A DNA stretch of 64,000 bases from Deltaproteobacteria bacterium (GTDB taxonomy: Bacteria > Desulfobacterota > DSM-4660 > Desulfatiglandales > Desulfatiglandaceae), in contig JAFDIV010000012.1 in the NCBI GenBank assembly GCA_019307815.1, positions 90,218 to 154,217 on the forward strand. Direction: 5' to 3'. Both the position numbers and the translations under genes were made by a program. Shown in pieces: positions 43,343 through 51,814 of the stretch (within the stretch, counting starts at the first letter, position 1; every line of letters begins with the position of its first letter). The notes beneath the pieces were generated by a model. That model saw only the letters and a list, made by a program, of their open reading frames with translations. It did no database searches and had not been told where the DNA came from.

Positions 43343-44407
43343 ATGGAAAGAAAGGTGATATTTTTCGGATGCCCTCTCGACTGTGATGAGAGAGAGGAGG
43401 CGGTTCGCGAAAAGCTGAATTTGATGAAATCAAAGGTTGTTTCTGGTGATCCCTACTGGCATGTTATGAACTTCATCCGCTACGAGATACCTCAACACCT
43501 CTGGGCGGAAAAAGGTTCTATTTACGTGGAATCGTGGCTACGACCCGTGCCGCCCCTTACCGAGGCGAATAAAATTTCCACGGCAAATTTTGTGAAGTTC
43601 CTTGATGCAGATGGTTGCCGTTCATATATAGCTCAGGTTAAAGAGCATGTTTCCCAAATCTACCCTGATATACCTTGTCTAATTGCAATTGACCACTCTT
43701 TGAGCGCAGGGGCATTTCTATCCCTGGTTGAAAAAGTAGGCCGTGAAAATATCTCTTTTGTGGTTCTAGACAGTCATACTGATGTATTAACTATGTCATC
43801 TTTATCAGCTGTTATAAGCTATGATTTTGAGACCAATCCTAGTTCGCCGTTTAATCCAAACGATCCCTTCTTGAAAGATAGACCCGAATCCATTAATGCC
43901 TCTTCATTCATCTACCACCTCATCTCTGCCGGACACTTAGAGCCAAGAAATTTGTACATAGTGGGAATTAGTGATTATCCTCCCAAACGAGCCTTTCGAA
44001 TTAAAGATCCGAGAGTGCAAGAATATGTGGGACAATTCACTGCCTTAAAACGGCTAGGAGCAACTTTACTTACGAAAAAGAGTTTGGTGTCGAGCCCCGG
44101 AAAAACGAAAGCAGTCTTCAATTCTATAAAGACACAGTATGTATATGTCTCTGTTGACCTGGACGTAGGCGCTAGAAATGCCTTGCATGGAGTAAGATTT
44201 TTGGATAGAGAGGGGTTAAGTGAAAAACAAATCTACCGAATAATAGAATATCTATGCCAGGTAATTGAAAAAGGCACTCAACTTATCGGCTTGGATGTAT
44301 CGGAGTTTAATCCCAGGAAAGCTAATCCTGAATTTGGAAATACCAGCGATCCTACATATCGCATAGCCGCGAATATTATAAAAAAGTTGGGGTTTGGCCT
44401 AGCGTAG
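43343..44407 (+). CDS. Arginase/ureohydrolase-fold protein
   Basis: About 354 aa from the ATG at 43343 (an ATG at 43331 and a GTG at 43307 are alternatives; no strong SD). Divergent, but all metal-ligand motifs remain in order: IAIDHSLSAG (His), VVLDSHTDV (Asp, His, Asp), VSVDLDVG (Asp, Asp) and GLDVSEFNP (Glu). The usual family splits urea or a guanidine/amidine group with two Mn. The substrate-binding loops are not recognisable. It stands alone between the corrinoid operon and a receiver protein gene; a link to amidine or nitrogen removal from the island's substrate is speculative. Confidence 0.75.
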   Translation: MERKVIFFGCPLDCDEREEAVREKLNLMKSKVVSGDPYWHVMNFIRYEIPQHLWAEKGSIYVESWLRPVPPLTEANKISTANFVKFLDADGCRSYIAQVKEHVSQIYPDIPCLIAIDHSLSAGAFLSLVEKVGRENISFVVLDSHTDVLTMSSLSAVISYDFETNPSSPFNPNDPFLKDRPESINASSFIYHLISAGHLEPRNLYIVGISDYPPKRAFRIKDPRVQEYVGQFTALKRLGATLLTKKSLVSSPGKTKAVFNSIKTQYVYVSVDLDVGARNALHGVRFLDREGLSEKQIYRIIEYLCQVIEKGTQLIGLDVSEFNPRKANPEFGNTSDPTYRIAANIIKKLGFGLA

Positions 44408-44462
44408 CAACCTTTGAAGGAGGCTTTCTCCTCTCACAAAAAATCTTAAGCAGGAGAAACAA

Positions 44463-44969
44463 ATGGGATCAGGGAGTCATCTTAAGAACAAGGTCATTTT
44501 GGTAGTGGACGACGAACCGGATATTATCGACGCCATAGAAGAAGAGCTGGATATGTGCCTGATTCATAAGGCCACGGACTATGAGACAGGACTCCAGCAT
44601 CTGACTAGCTATACATACGATATCGTCATACTTGATATTATGGGGGTGGACGGCTTCGAATTGCTAAAAAAATCGGTCCAAAGGGGCTTTCCAACCGTTA
44701 TGTTAACCGCACATGCCTTGACACCAGAATCTCTTAAGAAATCCATAAAGTTAGGAGCCCTTTCCTTTTTGCCAAAGGAAAAGATCCCCGAGCTTGTTCG
44801 TTTTCTAGAAGACGTGGTATTGGGCGAAGGAAAGCCCGTGTGGGGGAAGTTATTTGATAAGCTAGAGGCCTTTTTCAATCGACGCTTTGGTCCTGATTGG
44901 GAACAGCAGGATAAATTCCTTAAGGAATTTATTGAGGAATTGAAAGCGCAGTCCAAAACGGAGCCATAG
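44463..44969 (+). CDS. Single-domain response regulator (receiver) with helical tail
   Basis: 168 aa; SD CAGGAGAAA. CheY-like receiver with acidic VVDDEPD, phospho-acceptor Asp in IVILDIMGVDGFE, Thr in VMLTAHAL and Lys in FLPKEKIPEL. The last about 45 residues (FFNRRFGPDWEQQDKFLKEF) are a helical tail with no DNA-binding or enzyme domain. It probably acts by protein contact. No histidine kinase is adjacent; the nearest kinase fragment is at 63520-64000. Confidence 0.85.
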   Translation: MGSGSHLKNKVILVVDDEPDIIDAIEEELDMCLIHKATDYETGLQHLTSYTYDIVILDIMGVDGFELLKKSVQRGFPTVMLTAHALTPESLKKSIKLGALSFLPKEKIPELVRFLEDVVLGEGKPVWGKLFDKLEAFFNRRFGPDWEQQDKFLKEFIEELKAQSKTEP

Positions 44970-45007
44970 ACAAACAACTGGCAAATGGGCATTCTCCTCT
45001 CGCTATA

Positions 45008-45565
45008 TCAGTACTCAATCCCTTTCCTTGCCTTTGCACCCCTATAATACGGATGTTTTCTTAACAGAAACTCTGTGATATAGTCTGCAATTTCAATGAG
45101 TTGTGGAAAGGCATCCCGACCCGTCATCACCAGTTCGACCTTTCCTTTACATTCGTGGGCCAATTCTAGCAAGCTGTCCTTTGGCAAAATCCCGAAAAGC
45201 ACTGTGTTTAATATTTCATCGCAAATCAGGAGATCGGTGCTCCTCACGATGGCATCATGAGCGTATTCTAAGGCCTTAGAGGCATGCTGAAAATGAACCG
45301 GTTCCGGCCCCTTGGATAGAATAAATGGATGTGGCCCTGGGCACCGGTAACTAATGTTTGGTATTTTTTTGAACATTGAAGCCTCGCCTGATCTCCCAGA
45401 CTTCATAAATTGGACAAAATCAACATTAAGGCCCTCTCCCGCAGCCCTAAGAGCTAAGCCGACAGCTCTTGTTGTTTTTCCAACCCCTTCGCCATAATAA
45501 ATATGTATAAGACCCAGGCCTTCATCTTTAATAATACCTGATCTCTCCTTCTGATAGTAGACCAC
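45008..45565 (-). CDS. Cob(I)alamin adenosyltransferase, CobO/BtuR family
   Basis: 185 aa from a GTG at 45565 with AAGGAG upstream. P-loop GEGVGKTT at residues 25-32 (Val in place of the common Lys), TRAVGLALRAAGEGLNVDFVQFMK, Walker B-like DLLICDEILN, ELVMTGRDAFPQLIEIAD and the family tail HPYYRGAKARKGIEY. It adenosylates corrinoids for B12 enzymes. It is divergent from a second, duplicated CobO gene; both lie near the corrinoid operon, so supply of B12 cofactor may be linked to it. Confidence 0.87.
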   Translation of the reverse strand: MVYYQKERSGIIKDEGLGLIHIYYGEGVGKTTRAVGLALRAAGEGLNVDFVQFMKSGRSGEASMFKKIPNISYRCPGPHPFILSKGPEPVHFQHASKALEYAHDAIVRSTDLLICDEILNTVLFGILPKDSLLELAHECKGKVELVMTGRDAFPQLIEIADYITEFLLRKHPYYRGAKARKGIEY

Positions 45566-45606
45566 TCCTCACTCCTTCGTAGGTTTTGTGTGGGTTCTAT
45601 ATAATG

Positions 45607-45625
45607 TATTGACTTGGTGTCAATA
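45607..45625. promoter_or_regulatory. Palindrome overlapping the promoter between the two cobO genes
   Basis: TATTGAC (45607-45613) and GTCAATA (45619-45625) form perfect 7-bp inverted arms around TTGGT. On the minus strand it contains TTGACA, followed after 16 nt by TATAGA, a sigma70-like promoter for the 45008 gene. A dimeric repressor binding here would block that promoter and could affect the divergent gene. I find no cobalamin-riboswitch B12 box in the 183-nt gap. Confidence 0.5.
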
Positions 45626-45748
45626 CTTTCTTTTTTGTCTGATTCTTGAAACTTCTGTCTTTTATTTCGACCTTGACTTTATCGGGCAAATCTGCATTTT
45701 TTCTTAAAGCCCGGAGCGCTTTTTACAATTTTTCAAGCTGAGGGATAA

Positions 45749-46780
45749 ATGTTGGAAAAAGGTCTCATTCAGGTCTACAACACAAAATCGAATCAAAGCA
45801 ATTTTGCTCCAATAGGACTCGGCCTCAGGGCTGCCGGACACGACCTAAGAACCCTTATCACCTGCTTTTCTCCTCATGAGTTGATGGATGGATGCGTGGC
45901 TGGGGCTATCCTTCTAAAACCAAACTTGGTAATAAATCATACAGTGCCGCTAAAAGATAACTTAGAATCCGTAAACACTAGGGACTTGGCATTAAAGGGA
46001 TTCAAACATGCCAGGAATGCTGCTATCGGAGGTGCCTTTGATATCGTTATTCTAAATGGGATCCACTCCTTGTTACGCCAGGGTATAGTGTCTTCAGAAG
46101 ATCTTCTAGGTCTTTGCCAAAACAAAGCTACGAATGTAGAACTTGTGTTTTCAGGATCAAACCTTCCTGAAGAAATTATGGAAAAGGCCCATCTGGTTAC
46201 AGAAATGGTTGTAAGACACCATCCTGCCCGTGTAAGGATGGAGCAAACCTTTGCACACCCAGGGCTGATTGAAGTTGTGACTGGCGAAGGAAAAGGCAAG
46301 ACCACTTACTGTCTTGGGAAAGCCATGCTCATGTCTAGCATGGGAATTTCTTCCTTCATCCTGCAAGTAATAAAATCTCCCAAACCCTACGGGGAGGTAA
46401 TGGCAATAGAAAGATTGCCAAACCTGACGATTAGAACTATGGGGAGAGGTTTTCTTAGGAAAAAAGGACAAACCTTATTCGAAGAGAAGCATAAGGAAGC
46501 AGCAAAAAAGGCTTGGGAGGTATGGCTCAGAGAAATATATTCTATGAAATACGGTCTCTTAGTTCTAGATGAGATAAACGTTGCCACCCACTACGGTCTC
46601 ATACGAAGCGAAAGGGTAGAAGAAATGCTATTCCTTAAACCCCCCCACCTTCACCTACTTTTAAGTGGTAGGAATGCTCATCCTGATGTGATGAAAGAAG
46701 CAACTACAGTGATAGAGATGCGGGAAGTCAAGCATCCTTACTATAAAGGAATCAAGGCAAGGAAGGGCATAGAGTTTTAG
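45749..46780 (+). CDS. Tandem CobO fusion: degenerate N-terminal half plus intact CobO
   Basis: 343 aa. Residues about 170-343 are a normal CobO: P-loop GEGKGKTT at 179-186, FILQVIKSP, LLVLDEINVATHYG, LLLSGRNAHPDVMKEA and HPYYKGIKARKGIEF. Residues 1-165 follow the same plan (LIQVYNTKSNQSNFAPIGLG, IVILNGIHSLLRQG, ELVFSGSNLPEEIMEKAHLV, VVRHHPARVRMEQ), but the P-loop has become NTKSNQSN and the DE of Walker B has become NG. The first half is thus a pseudo-enzyme copy fused to a good one. It may be a regulatory or docking half. CobO acts as a dimer, so an internal pseudo-dimer is possible. Confidence 0.85.
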   Translation: MLEKGLIQVYNTKSNQSNFAPIGLGLRAAGHDLRTLITCFSPHELMDGCVAGAILLKPNLVINHTVPLKDNLESVNTRDLALKGFKHARNAAIGGAFDIVILNGIHSLLRQGIVSSEDLLGLCQNKATNVELVFSGSNLPEEIMEKAHLVTEMVVRHHPARVRMEQTFAHPGLIEVVTGEGKGKTTYCLGKAMLMSSMGISSFILQVIKSPKPYGEVMAIERLPNLTIRTMGRGFLRKKGQTLFEEKHKEAAKKAWEVWLREIYSMKYGLLVLDEINVATHYGLIRSERVEEMLFLKPPHLHLLLSGRNAHPDVMKEATTVIEMREVKHPYYKGIKARKGIEF

Positions 46781-46804
46781 CCCAGCCTTGCCTCAGTCCA
46801 TGCC

Positions 46805-47080
46805 TTACCAACGTCGATTGCGGTATTGGGACCTCGACTTTCGCTCTTTTGCCTCATCAACCCTCAGGATGCGACCATCAAGCTCTGTACCGTTCAGTCC
46901 GGCAATGGCCTTTTGGGCCTCCTGAGCATCCATTTCTACGAACCCAAAGCCACGCGACCTCCCTGTGACATAGTCCGTGATCAGTTTGACCGAATGGACC
47001 TGGCCATATTGGGAAAAGAGGTCGTGGATTTGTGACTCAGAGGTGCGGAATGCAAGGTTCCCTACATAGATCTTTTTCAT
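46805..47080 (-). CDS. RNA-binding protein with one RRM domain
   Basis: 91 aa. RNP2 IYVGNL and RNP1 RGFGFVEM are both present, with the usual beta-alpha-beta spacing and the GLNGTELDGRILRVDEA end; a short basic tail (KERKSRSQYRNRRW) follows. This type of small single-RRM protein is common in Proteobacteria and cyanobacteria, sometimes cold-regulated. It is encoded 63 nt after the FKBP gene on the same strand. Confidence 0.9.
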   Translation of the reverse strand: MKKIYVGNLAFRTSESQIHDLFSQYGQVHSVKLITDYVTGRSRGFGFVEMDAQEAQKAIAGLNGTELDGRILRVDEAKERKSRSQYRNRRW

Positions 47081-47143
47081 TGTACCTTCTTTCGTCTATA
47101 CTTGCTGGATGCCATTAAACCTATAAGATCTTGATCGACAGGC

Positions 47144-47572
47144 TTATACAATCTCCATGAGTTCCACATCAAAGATCAAGGTCTGCCCGGCCAGGGGGTG
47201 GTTAGCATCCAACGTGACCGTATCCTCTGTCATCTCGGTGACCATCAAATCAATGATTGCTCCATTGGGCTGCCGCACCTGGAGTTGTTGCCCCACAGTG
47301 GGATTGATGTGCTCGGGGAACTCACTTTTGTTCACGAAAAGCACCAAATCCTCCCGCCTTGGCCCATAACCCTCTTCGGGCGGAATGGAAAGGGTCTTTT
47401 TGGCCCCAACGGCCATACCAACGATTCCCTTCTCAAAGCCTTCAATGACTTCTCCTTGGCCAATGGTGAATTCCAGAGGCGCGCGGTCCCTTGAGCTATC
47501 AAAGACCGTTCCGTCTTCCAGCTTACCCGTATAATGTACCTTTACCGTATCGCCACTTTTTGCCTGAATCAT
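47144..47572 (-). CDS. FKBP-type peptidyl-prolyl isomerase, SlyD-like
   Basis: 142 aa. DTVKVHYTGKLEDGTVFDSS, FTIGQGEVIEGFEKGIVGM and the IF-domain segment RREDLVLFVNKSEFPEHINP, with LDANHPLAGQTLIFDVEL at the end: the standard short SlyD form without the metal-binding His/Cys tail. Cytoplasmic chaperone and prolyl isomerase. The 377 nt between its start and the mlaA stop (47573-47949) hold no convincing gene. Confidence 0.9.
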   Translation of the reverse strand: MIQAKSGDTVKVHYTGKLEDGTVFDSSRDRAPLEFTIGQGEVIEGFEKGIVGMAVGAKKTLSIPPEEGYGPRREDLVLFVNKSEFPEHINPTVGQQLQVRQPNGAIIDLMVTEMTEDTVTLDANHPLAGQTLIFDVELMEIV

Positions 47573-47949
47573 ACTCTCCTCCTTTGAAGATAAATATTTC
47601 TATGGTCAATGCCCACCATATACCGCCTTACTGCCTGATATGCGTATTATGGGTGGGTTTCGCCCTTATGGCTTGTCTTAACAATGGAGAGGAAATAGGA
47701 AAAGAACTGGACAAATGTCTTATTGGGAGAGCCAAAAAAGGAAGCACGAAGGGAAAACCAAGGTCAATTCCGCGACCTCTCAAACTGTTAAGAAAAGATT
47801 TAAAAGAACTCTTGTGCGGTATGTTCATCTGGATTTTTTATTATACGCAATCCTATCCCGATGATCAATCACTTTTATGAGAATTATTCAGTAGGGATTT
47901 CTCCAAAAAGGAAATATCATCTTTAATTTTTCCGCAAGTACTGAAAGGA

Positions 47950-48825
47950 TCACTTTTCTATCTGGCTTTTTCTATACTGAAAATAGGCGTCTCTTACTGC
48001 CACATAAGGATCTATGGCCGACTTTTTCAGGGATTCATAGTCACCTAATGTGAGAGAGGTCTTGTTTACCTTATCATACCCGCGAACCGCGATATTATAC
48101 TTGGTCCGGGTGACCGCGTAATTGATGGGATCAAGGAAGGCATCCCCTATAAGGCCCAAACTGTCTCTTAAACTAGATGGTCCCAATATAGGCCAATTGA
48201 TGTATATTCCTGGGCCCAGTCCCCATACACCCAGGCTCTGGCCCAAATCCTCATCCTGCCTTGAAAGGTGTCCTTCCTTTTTTGCCACATCTTCAAGGCC
48301 CAGGAATCCAACCGTGGAATTGATGATAAAACGTAGGGTCTCAGTGCCGGCAGCCTTAAACTTGCCCTGCAAAAGGCAATTGACAAGACGGATAGGGGTC
48401 AAGAGATTTGAGAAGAAATTTCTGACCCCTACCCTGGCACGTTCAGGTACCACCTTCTTGTATCCTCTTGCCACGGGTCTCAAAAACCAAAAGTAAAGCT
48501 TGTCATTGAATACGAAGAAGATGCGATTGATGGGCTCCAGGGGATCAGGGATTGTGACCTCTTCCTCTTCCGGGATTTCTGGGGGGGCAATGGAGATCTC
48601 GTCCAGATCAGAATCGGATGTTTCCTCCACTTGTTCAGAGACCTTAGCCTCTGCCACTAAAAGCTGTCCTTGGCGCTCGGCCTCCTCCGCCACATCCACG
48701 GTATCGGGTACTAATGTAAAGCCCTGTCTTGTGCCACCTTCTGATCCCCACACTGGCACGTAGACACAAAGCATCAAAAAGACCAATAATCCGGCTCCTC
48801 CCATCAATCTCTCTCTCGCTCGCAT
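47950..48825 (-). CDS. mlaA: MlaA (VacJ) outer-membrane lipid-transport lipoprotein
   Basis: 291 aa. N-terminal hydrophobic signal (GAGLLVFLMLCVYVPVWG) with Cys21 in the region. The MlaA domain follows: PDPLEPINRIFFVFNDKLYF, RVGVRNFFSNLLTPIRLVNC, RFIINSTVGFLGLEDVA, RQDEDLGQSLGVWG and INWPILGPSSLRDSLGLIGD. With OmpC-type porins, MlaA removes mislocated phospholipids from the outer leaflet and hands them to MlaC. The acidic, Pro-rich stretch before the domain is longer than in E. coli. It is the last gene of mlaEFDCA. Confidence 0.9.
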   Translation of the reverse strand: MRARERLMGGAGLLVFLMLCVYVPVWGSEGGTRQGFTLVPDTVDVAEEAERQGQLLVAEAKVSEQVEETSDSDLDEISIAPPEIPEEEEVTIPDPLEPINRIFFVFNDKLYFWFLRPVARGYKKVVPERARVGVRNFFSNLLTPIRLVNCLLQGKFKAAGTETLRFIINSTVGFLGLEDVAKKEGHLSRQDEDLGQSLGVWGLGPGIYINWPILGPSSLRDSLGLIGDAFLDPINYAVTRTKYNIAVRGYDKVNKTSLTLGDYESLKKSAIDPYVAVRDAYFQYRKSQIEK

Positions 48826-48893
48826 ATAGGGACCCCTTCTTTATCGCCATATCAATTGAGCTGCCATAACGACCCCACTTTAGTCAGACATGA

Positions 48894-49502
48894 TTATTGT
48901 GTTTTATTAACCTTAGCCTTTAGCTTTTCAATCAATTTCTTGAAGGAGGATCGCACAAGAATACTATTGAACTGGGTCCTATAATTGTTGATAAGGCTTA
49001 CACCTTCAATGGATATGTCATAGACGAGCCATTTATCACCTTTTTTCTTCATCCGATAAAGGACAGGGATTTCTGTATCTTGAGGTGTTAGGATCTTTAT
49101 CTTGACCACAGCGTATTTGCCTTCAATCCTATCCCCCACATAAACCACCTTCTCACCCGAATACCCCTCTACCTTGTCCATATAGGTTCTTTCAAGGAGT
49201 TTTCCAAAGAGGTTAATAAACTCCTTTTTCTCTTTCACTGTCCTCTTTCGCCAATGCCGGGCCAGTGTCCTCTTGGCCATCTCCTCCCAGTCAAAACGCT
49301 CATCAACAGCCTGCCGGATAAGACGCCTTCTTTCAGGCTCTCTTTCAGGGGCCTTTAATGCAGGATCCTTAACAATGCTAAGGATCTTATCCGTGGTCTC
49401 CTTGATCTGGTTCGTTGGTTCTCCGGCCCCAGCGAGCCATACGGTCATAAAAAGGAAAGAAATAACAACAGCCACAAGAATAACTGCTCGCGTCTTTTTC
49501 AT
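48894..49502 (-). CDS. mlaC: MlaC periplasmic phospholipid carrier
   Basis: 202 aa with a signal peptide (AVILVAVVISFLFMTVWLAG). The Tol-Tol-Ttg2 domain includes RRLIRQAVDERFDWEEMAKR, LARHWRKRTVKEKKEFINLF, and DKWLVYDISIEGVSLINNYR, a family signature. It shuttles lipid between MlaA and the MlaFED complex. It lies 68 nt upstream of mlaA. Confidence 0.9.
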   Translation of the reverse strand: MKKTRAVILVAVVISFLFMTVWLAGAGEPTNQIKETTDKILSIVKDPALKAPEREPERRRLIRQAVDERFDWEEMAKRTLARHWRKRTVKEKKEFINLFGKLLERTYMDKVEGYSGEKVVYVGDRIEGKYAVVKIKILTPQDTEIPVLYRMKKKGDKWLVYDISIEGVSLINNYRTQFNSILVRSSFKKLIEKLKAKVNKTQ

Positions 49503-49564
49503 TGGGTACCTCCTGCCAAATCCAATATGGGATATATATTATCGCTTCATTACCACGGCATACT

Positions 49565-50005
49565 TTATAGTTTCCCAAACACGTAACTAGAAATCAATTG
49601 TTCCAGATCCACCGCAGGCTGTGTATCCCGGATCCGCTCACCAGGACGGAGGATTCTATCCGAGGCCCCTGGTGTTATCTCCACGTATTTTTCTCCGATC
49701 AACCCCTTCGTCTTGATTGACGCAATGGCATCTTCCTGAATCTTTACGTCCTCCGGAAGAAGAAGCACCACCTTGGCCTGATAATCATCCAAAGAAATGT
49801 CCCTAACTCTCCCAACCTCAACGCCTGAAATAACAACCGAAGCCCCGTTTTTCAGGCCACCAGCATTGGAAAAGATGGCCTCTAGCTCATATCCACTCCC
49901 TCCGATGACCTCCATCCTTCCAAGCTTGATAGAAAGATATCCAAGACACAAGATGCCGGCCAATACAAACAGGCCCACGGCAAGTTCAAGGTCAAATCGC
50001 CTCAT
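49565..50005 (-). CDS. mlaD: MlaD lipid-binding MCE protein
   Basis: 146 aa: one N-terminal membrane helix ([20 protein letters not shown]) then a single MCE domain ([60 protein letters not shown]) and a short tail. It forms the hexameric ring of the MlaFED inner-membrane complex. The start follows GGGGGAGTAGG. Confidence 0.9.
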   Translation of the reverse strand: MRRFDLELAVGLFVLAGILCLGYLSIKLGRMEVIGGSGYELEAIFSNAGGLKNGASVVISGVEVGRVRDISLDDYQAKVVLLLPEDVKIQEDAIASIKTKGLIGEKYVEITPGASDRILRPGERIRDTQPAVDLEQLISSYVFGKL

Positions 50006-50129
50006 CCTACTCCCCCGTTATAAAAGATCTATTTTTATTTCAATCCGTCTCCAAAATTGATATTTACAACCGCTCTGTATCCTTATATCTCGTCCTCTGA
50101 CCCCTTCACCGATTCACGACCGAAAAAGG

Positions 50130-50849
50130 TCAATATCCCAAAAAGCTTTTTACCACTGGATCCTCGGAACGCATTAGCTCCTGGGGCGTGGCGTTCACCC
50201 GAAGTTTACCCTCATATATCATCAAAACCCGATCCACATAGGAAAATATTCTCGGTATCTCGTGTGTTACCACAATGCCTGTAAAGGATATCCGTTTATG
50301 GCATGCATCAATCAGCTCAAGAATAGCCTGCCCTATCACAGGATCAAGCCCTGTAGTGGGCTCGTCAAAGAGCATGATCTCTGGGTCCCTGACCAAGGCC
50401 CTTGCCAGGGCAGCGCGCTTCACCATGCCACCACTGATCTGAGATGGATACTTGTCCTCTGCGCCCTTAAGACCGACCAATTCCAGTTCTTTCAATACCT
50501 TTTCCCTTATCTCCCGTTCCTTCATCTTTGTTTTCTCCCTCAAAGGAAAGGCCACGTTTTCATAGACGGTCAAGGAATCAAAAAGGGCCCCTCCTTGAAA
50601 AAGAAAACCGAGCCGATCCCGAAGAGCTCTCAACTGTCCGCCTCTCAACGTCTTCAAGTCTGCTCCATCAATAATGACGCGCCCCTTGTCAGGTTTCATG
50701 AGCCCGGCCAAGTGTTTGAGAAGGACGCTCTTTCCTCCTCCACTTCCACCAATCAAGGCCACAACTTGGCCCTTCCCTATTTCAAAGGAAATGCCATCCA
50801 GAACCACATGGCCATCGAATGATTTGTGTAGATCTTCTACCTGTATCAT
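50130..50849 (-). CDS. mlaF: MlaF ABC transporter ATPase
   Basis: 239 aa from the ATG at 50849 (a GTG six bases upstream is possible). Walker A GGSGGGKS, FLFQGGALFDSLTVYENVAF (Mla-type Q-loop), signature ISGGMVKRAALARAL, Walker B IMLFDEPTTGLDP and VTHEIPRIF. It energises the MlaFED complex. It begins 9 nt after mlaE. Confidence 0.92.
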   Translation of the reverse strand: MIQVEDLHKSFDGHVVLDGISFEIGKGQVVALIGGSGGGKSVLLKHLAGLMKPDKGRVIIDGADLKTLRGGQLRALRDRLGFLFQGGALFDSLTVYENVAFPLREKTKMKEREIREKVLKELELVGLKGAEDKYPSQISGGMVKRAALARALVRDPEIMLFDEPTTGLDPVIGQAILELIDACHKRISFTGIVVTHEIPRIFSYVDRVLMIYEGKLRVNATPQELMRSEDPVVKSFLGY

Positions 50850-50858
50850 GTGCACCTT

Positions 50859-51647
50859 TCAAAAGAGAAGAGAAGTCATGAAATAGTCCCAAACCAGAAT
50901 TAGTACTGAGCACAAAACCACAGCCTGAGTTGTTGCCTTGCTCACGCCTTCAGCTCCAAAGCCGGTCAGTATTCCGGTATAGTAGCCTTTAAAGGTAGAT
51001 ACCCATGCAATGAGCACGCCAAAACTCAGGGACTTATAAAGACCTTCGAGAACATCGGCCATTTCCACATAGTGCCTCATCTCTCCAAAGTACACTCCGG
51101 CTCCTACCCCAAGGAGCTTTACACCAATGAGATATCCCCCGAAGATACCCACCACATCAAAAATAGCCGTCAACAGGGGCACAGAGATCAAGGCGGCCAA
51201 GAGATTTGGTACAATTAGATAACGGTATGGATTTAAACCCATGAGCTCCAGGGCGTCAATCTGTTCGCTGATTCGCATAATGCCTATTTCAGCCGCTACA
51301 GCCGAACCAGCCCTTCCCGTGACCATAAGAGCAGACAGCACTGGACCCAATTCCTTGATAAGAGCCAAGCCCACCATTGGCCCAAGGAATGCGTCGGAGC
51401 CAAAACGGCTAAGGCTATAGTAACCTTGAAAACCAAGCACCATCCCGGAAAAAGAGCCGGTCAAAAGAATCACCAAACTGGACTGGACACCAATAAAGTG
51501 TATTTGCTTGATTACACGGCCGAATTTAATGGGAGGGATCAGGGTGTAAAGGAAGGTCTTTACCAAAAAAAGACCCATCAGTCCCATTCGTCGTACTGAC
51601 TCTAGGGTCACTGCTCCTATTTTTCTAATAATGTCCATTCGCCTCAC
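50859..51647 (-). CDS. mlaE: MlaE ABC transporter permease
   Basis: 262 aa; integral membrane permease with the MlaE hallmarks FIGVQSSLVILLTGSFSGMV, VTGRAGSAVAAEIGIMRISE, QIDALELMGLNPYRYLIVPN and FKGYYTGILTGFGAEGVSKA. First gene of mlaEFDCA. The 167 nt upstream to the YihY gene hold no clear promoter by eye. Confidence 0.92.
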   Translation of the reverse strand: MRRMDIIRKIGAVTLESVRRMGLMGLFLVKTFLYTLIPPIKFGRVIKQIHFIGVQSSLVILLTGSFSGMVLGFQGYYSLSRFGSDAFLGPMVGLALIKELGPVLSALMVTGRAGSAVAAEIGIMRISEQIDALELMGLNPYRYLIVPNLLAALISVPLLTAIFDVVGIFGGYLIGVKLLGVGAGVYFGEMRHYVEMADVLEGLYKSLSFGVLIAWVSTFKGYYTGILTGFGAEGVSKATTQAVVLCSVLILVWDYFMTSLLF

Positions 51648-51814
51648 ACCAGCCTATCTATTGAAAACTCAAATCGTATGCCAACTCAACCCCTGTAGAC
51701 ATCAATATAAACACATTGTCTGGATAACCCTAAATCCTTGAACTCAACTCAAAACAAGTACCCCAACCTCAATTTAGCGTCAAATCCTGGGAAATCAAAT
51801 CTGCATACAACACC

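Noticed and set aside
45566..45748. Possible cobalamin riboswitch between the CobO genes
   Set aside because: No B12-box-like element and too little paired sequence seen; the only clear structure is the short palindrome.
47602..47880. Plus-strand ORF of 92 codons in the gap between the FKBP and mlaA genes
   Set aside because: Weak SD, no recognisable domain, unusual composition for this genome and an overlapping minus-strand ORF of similar quality. Kept as non-coding.
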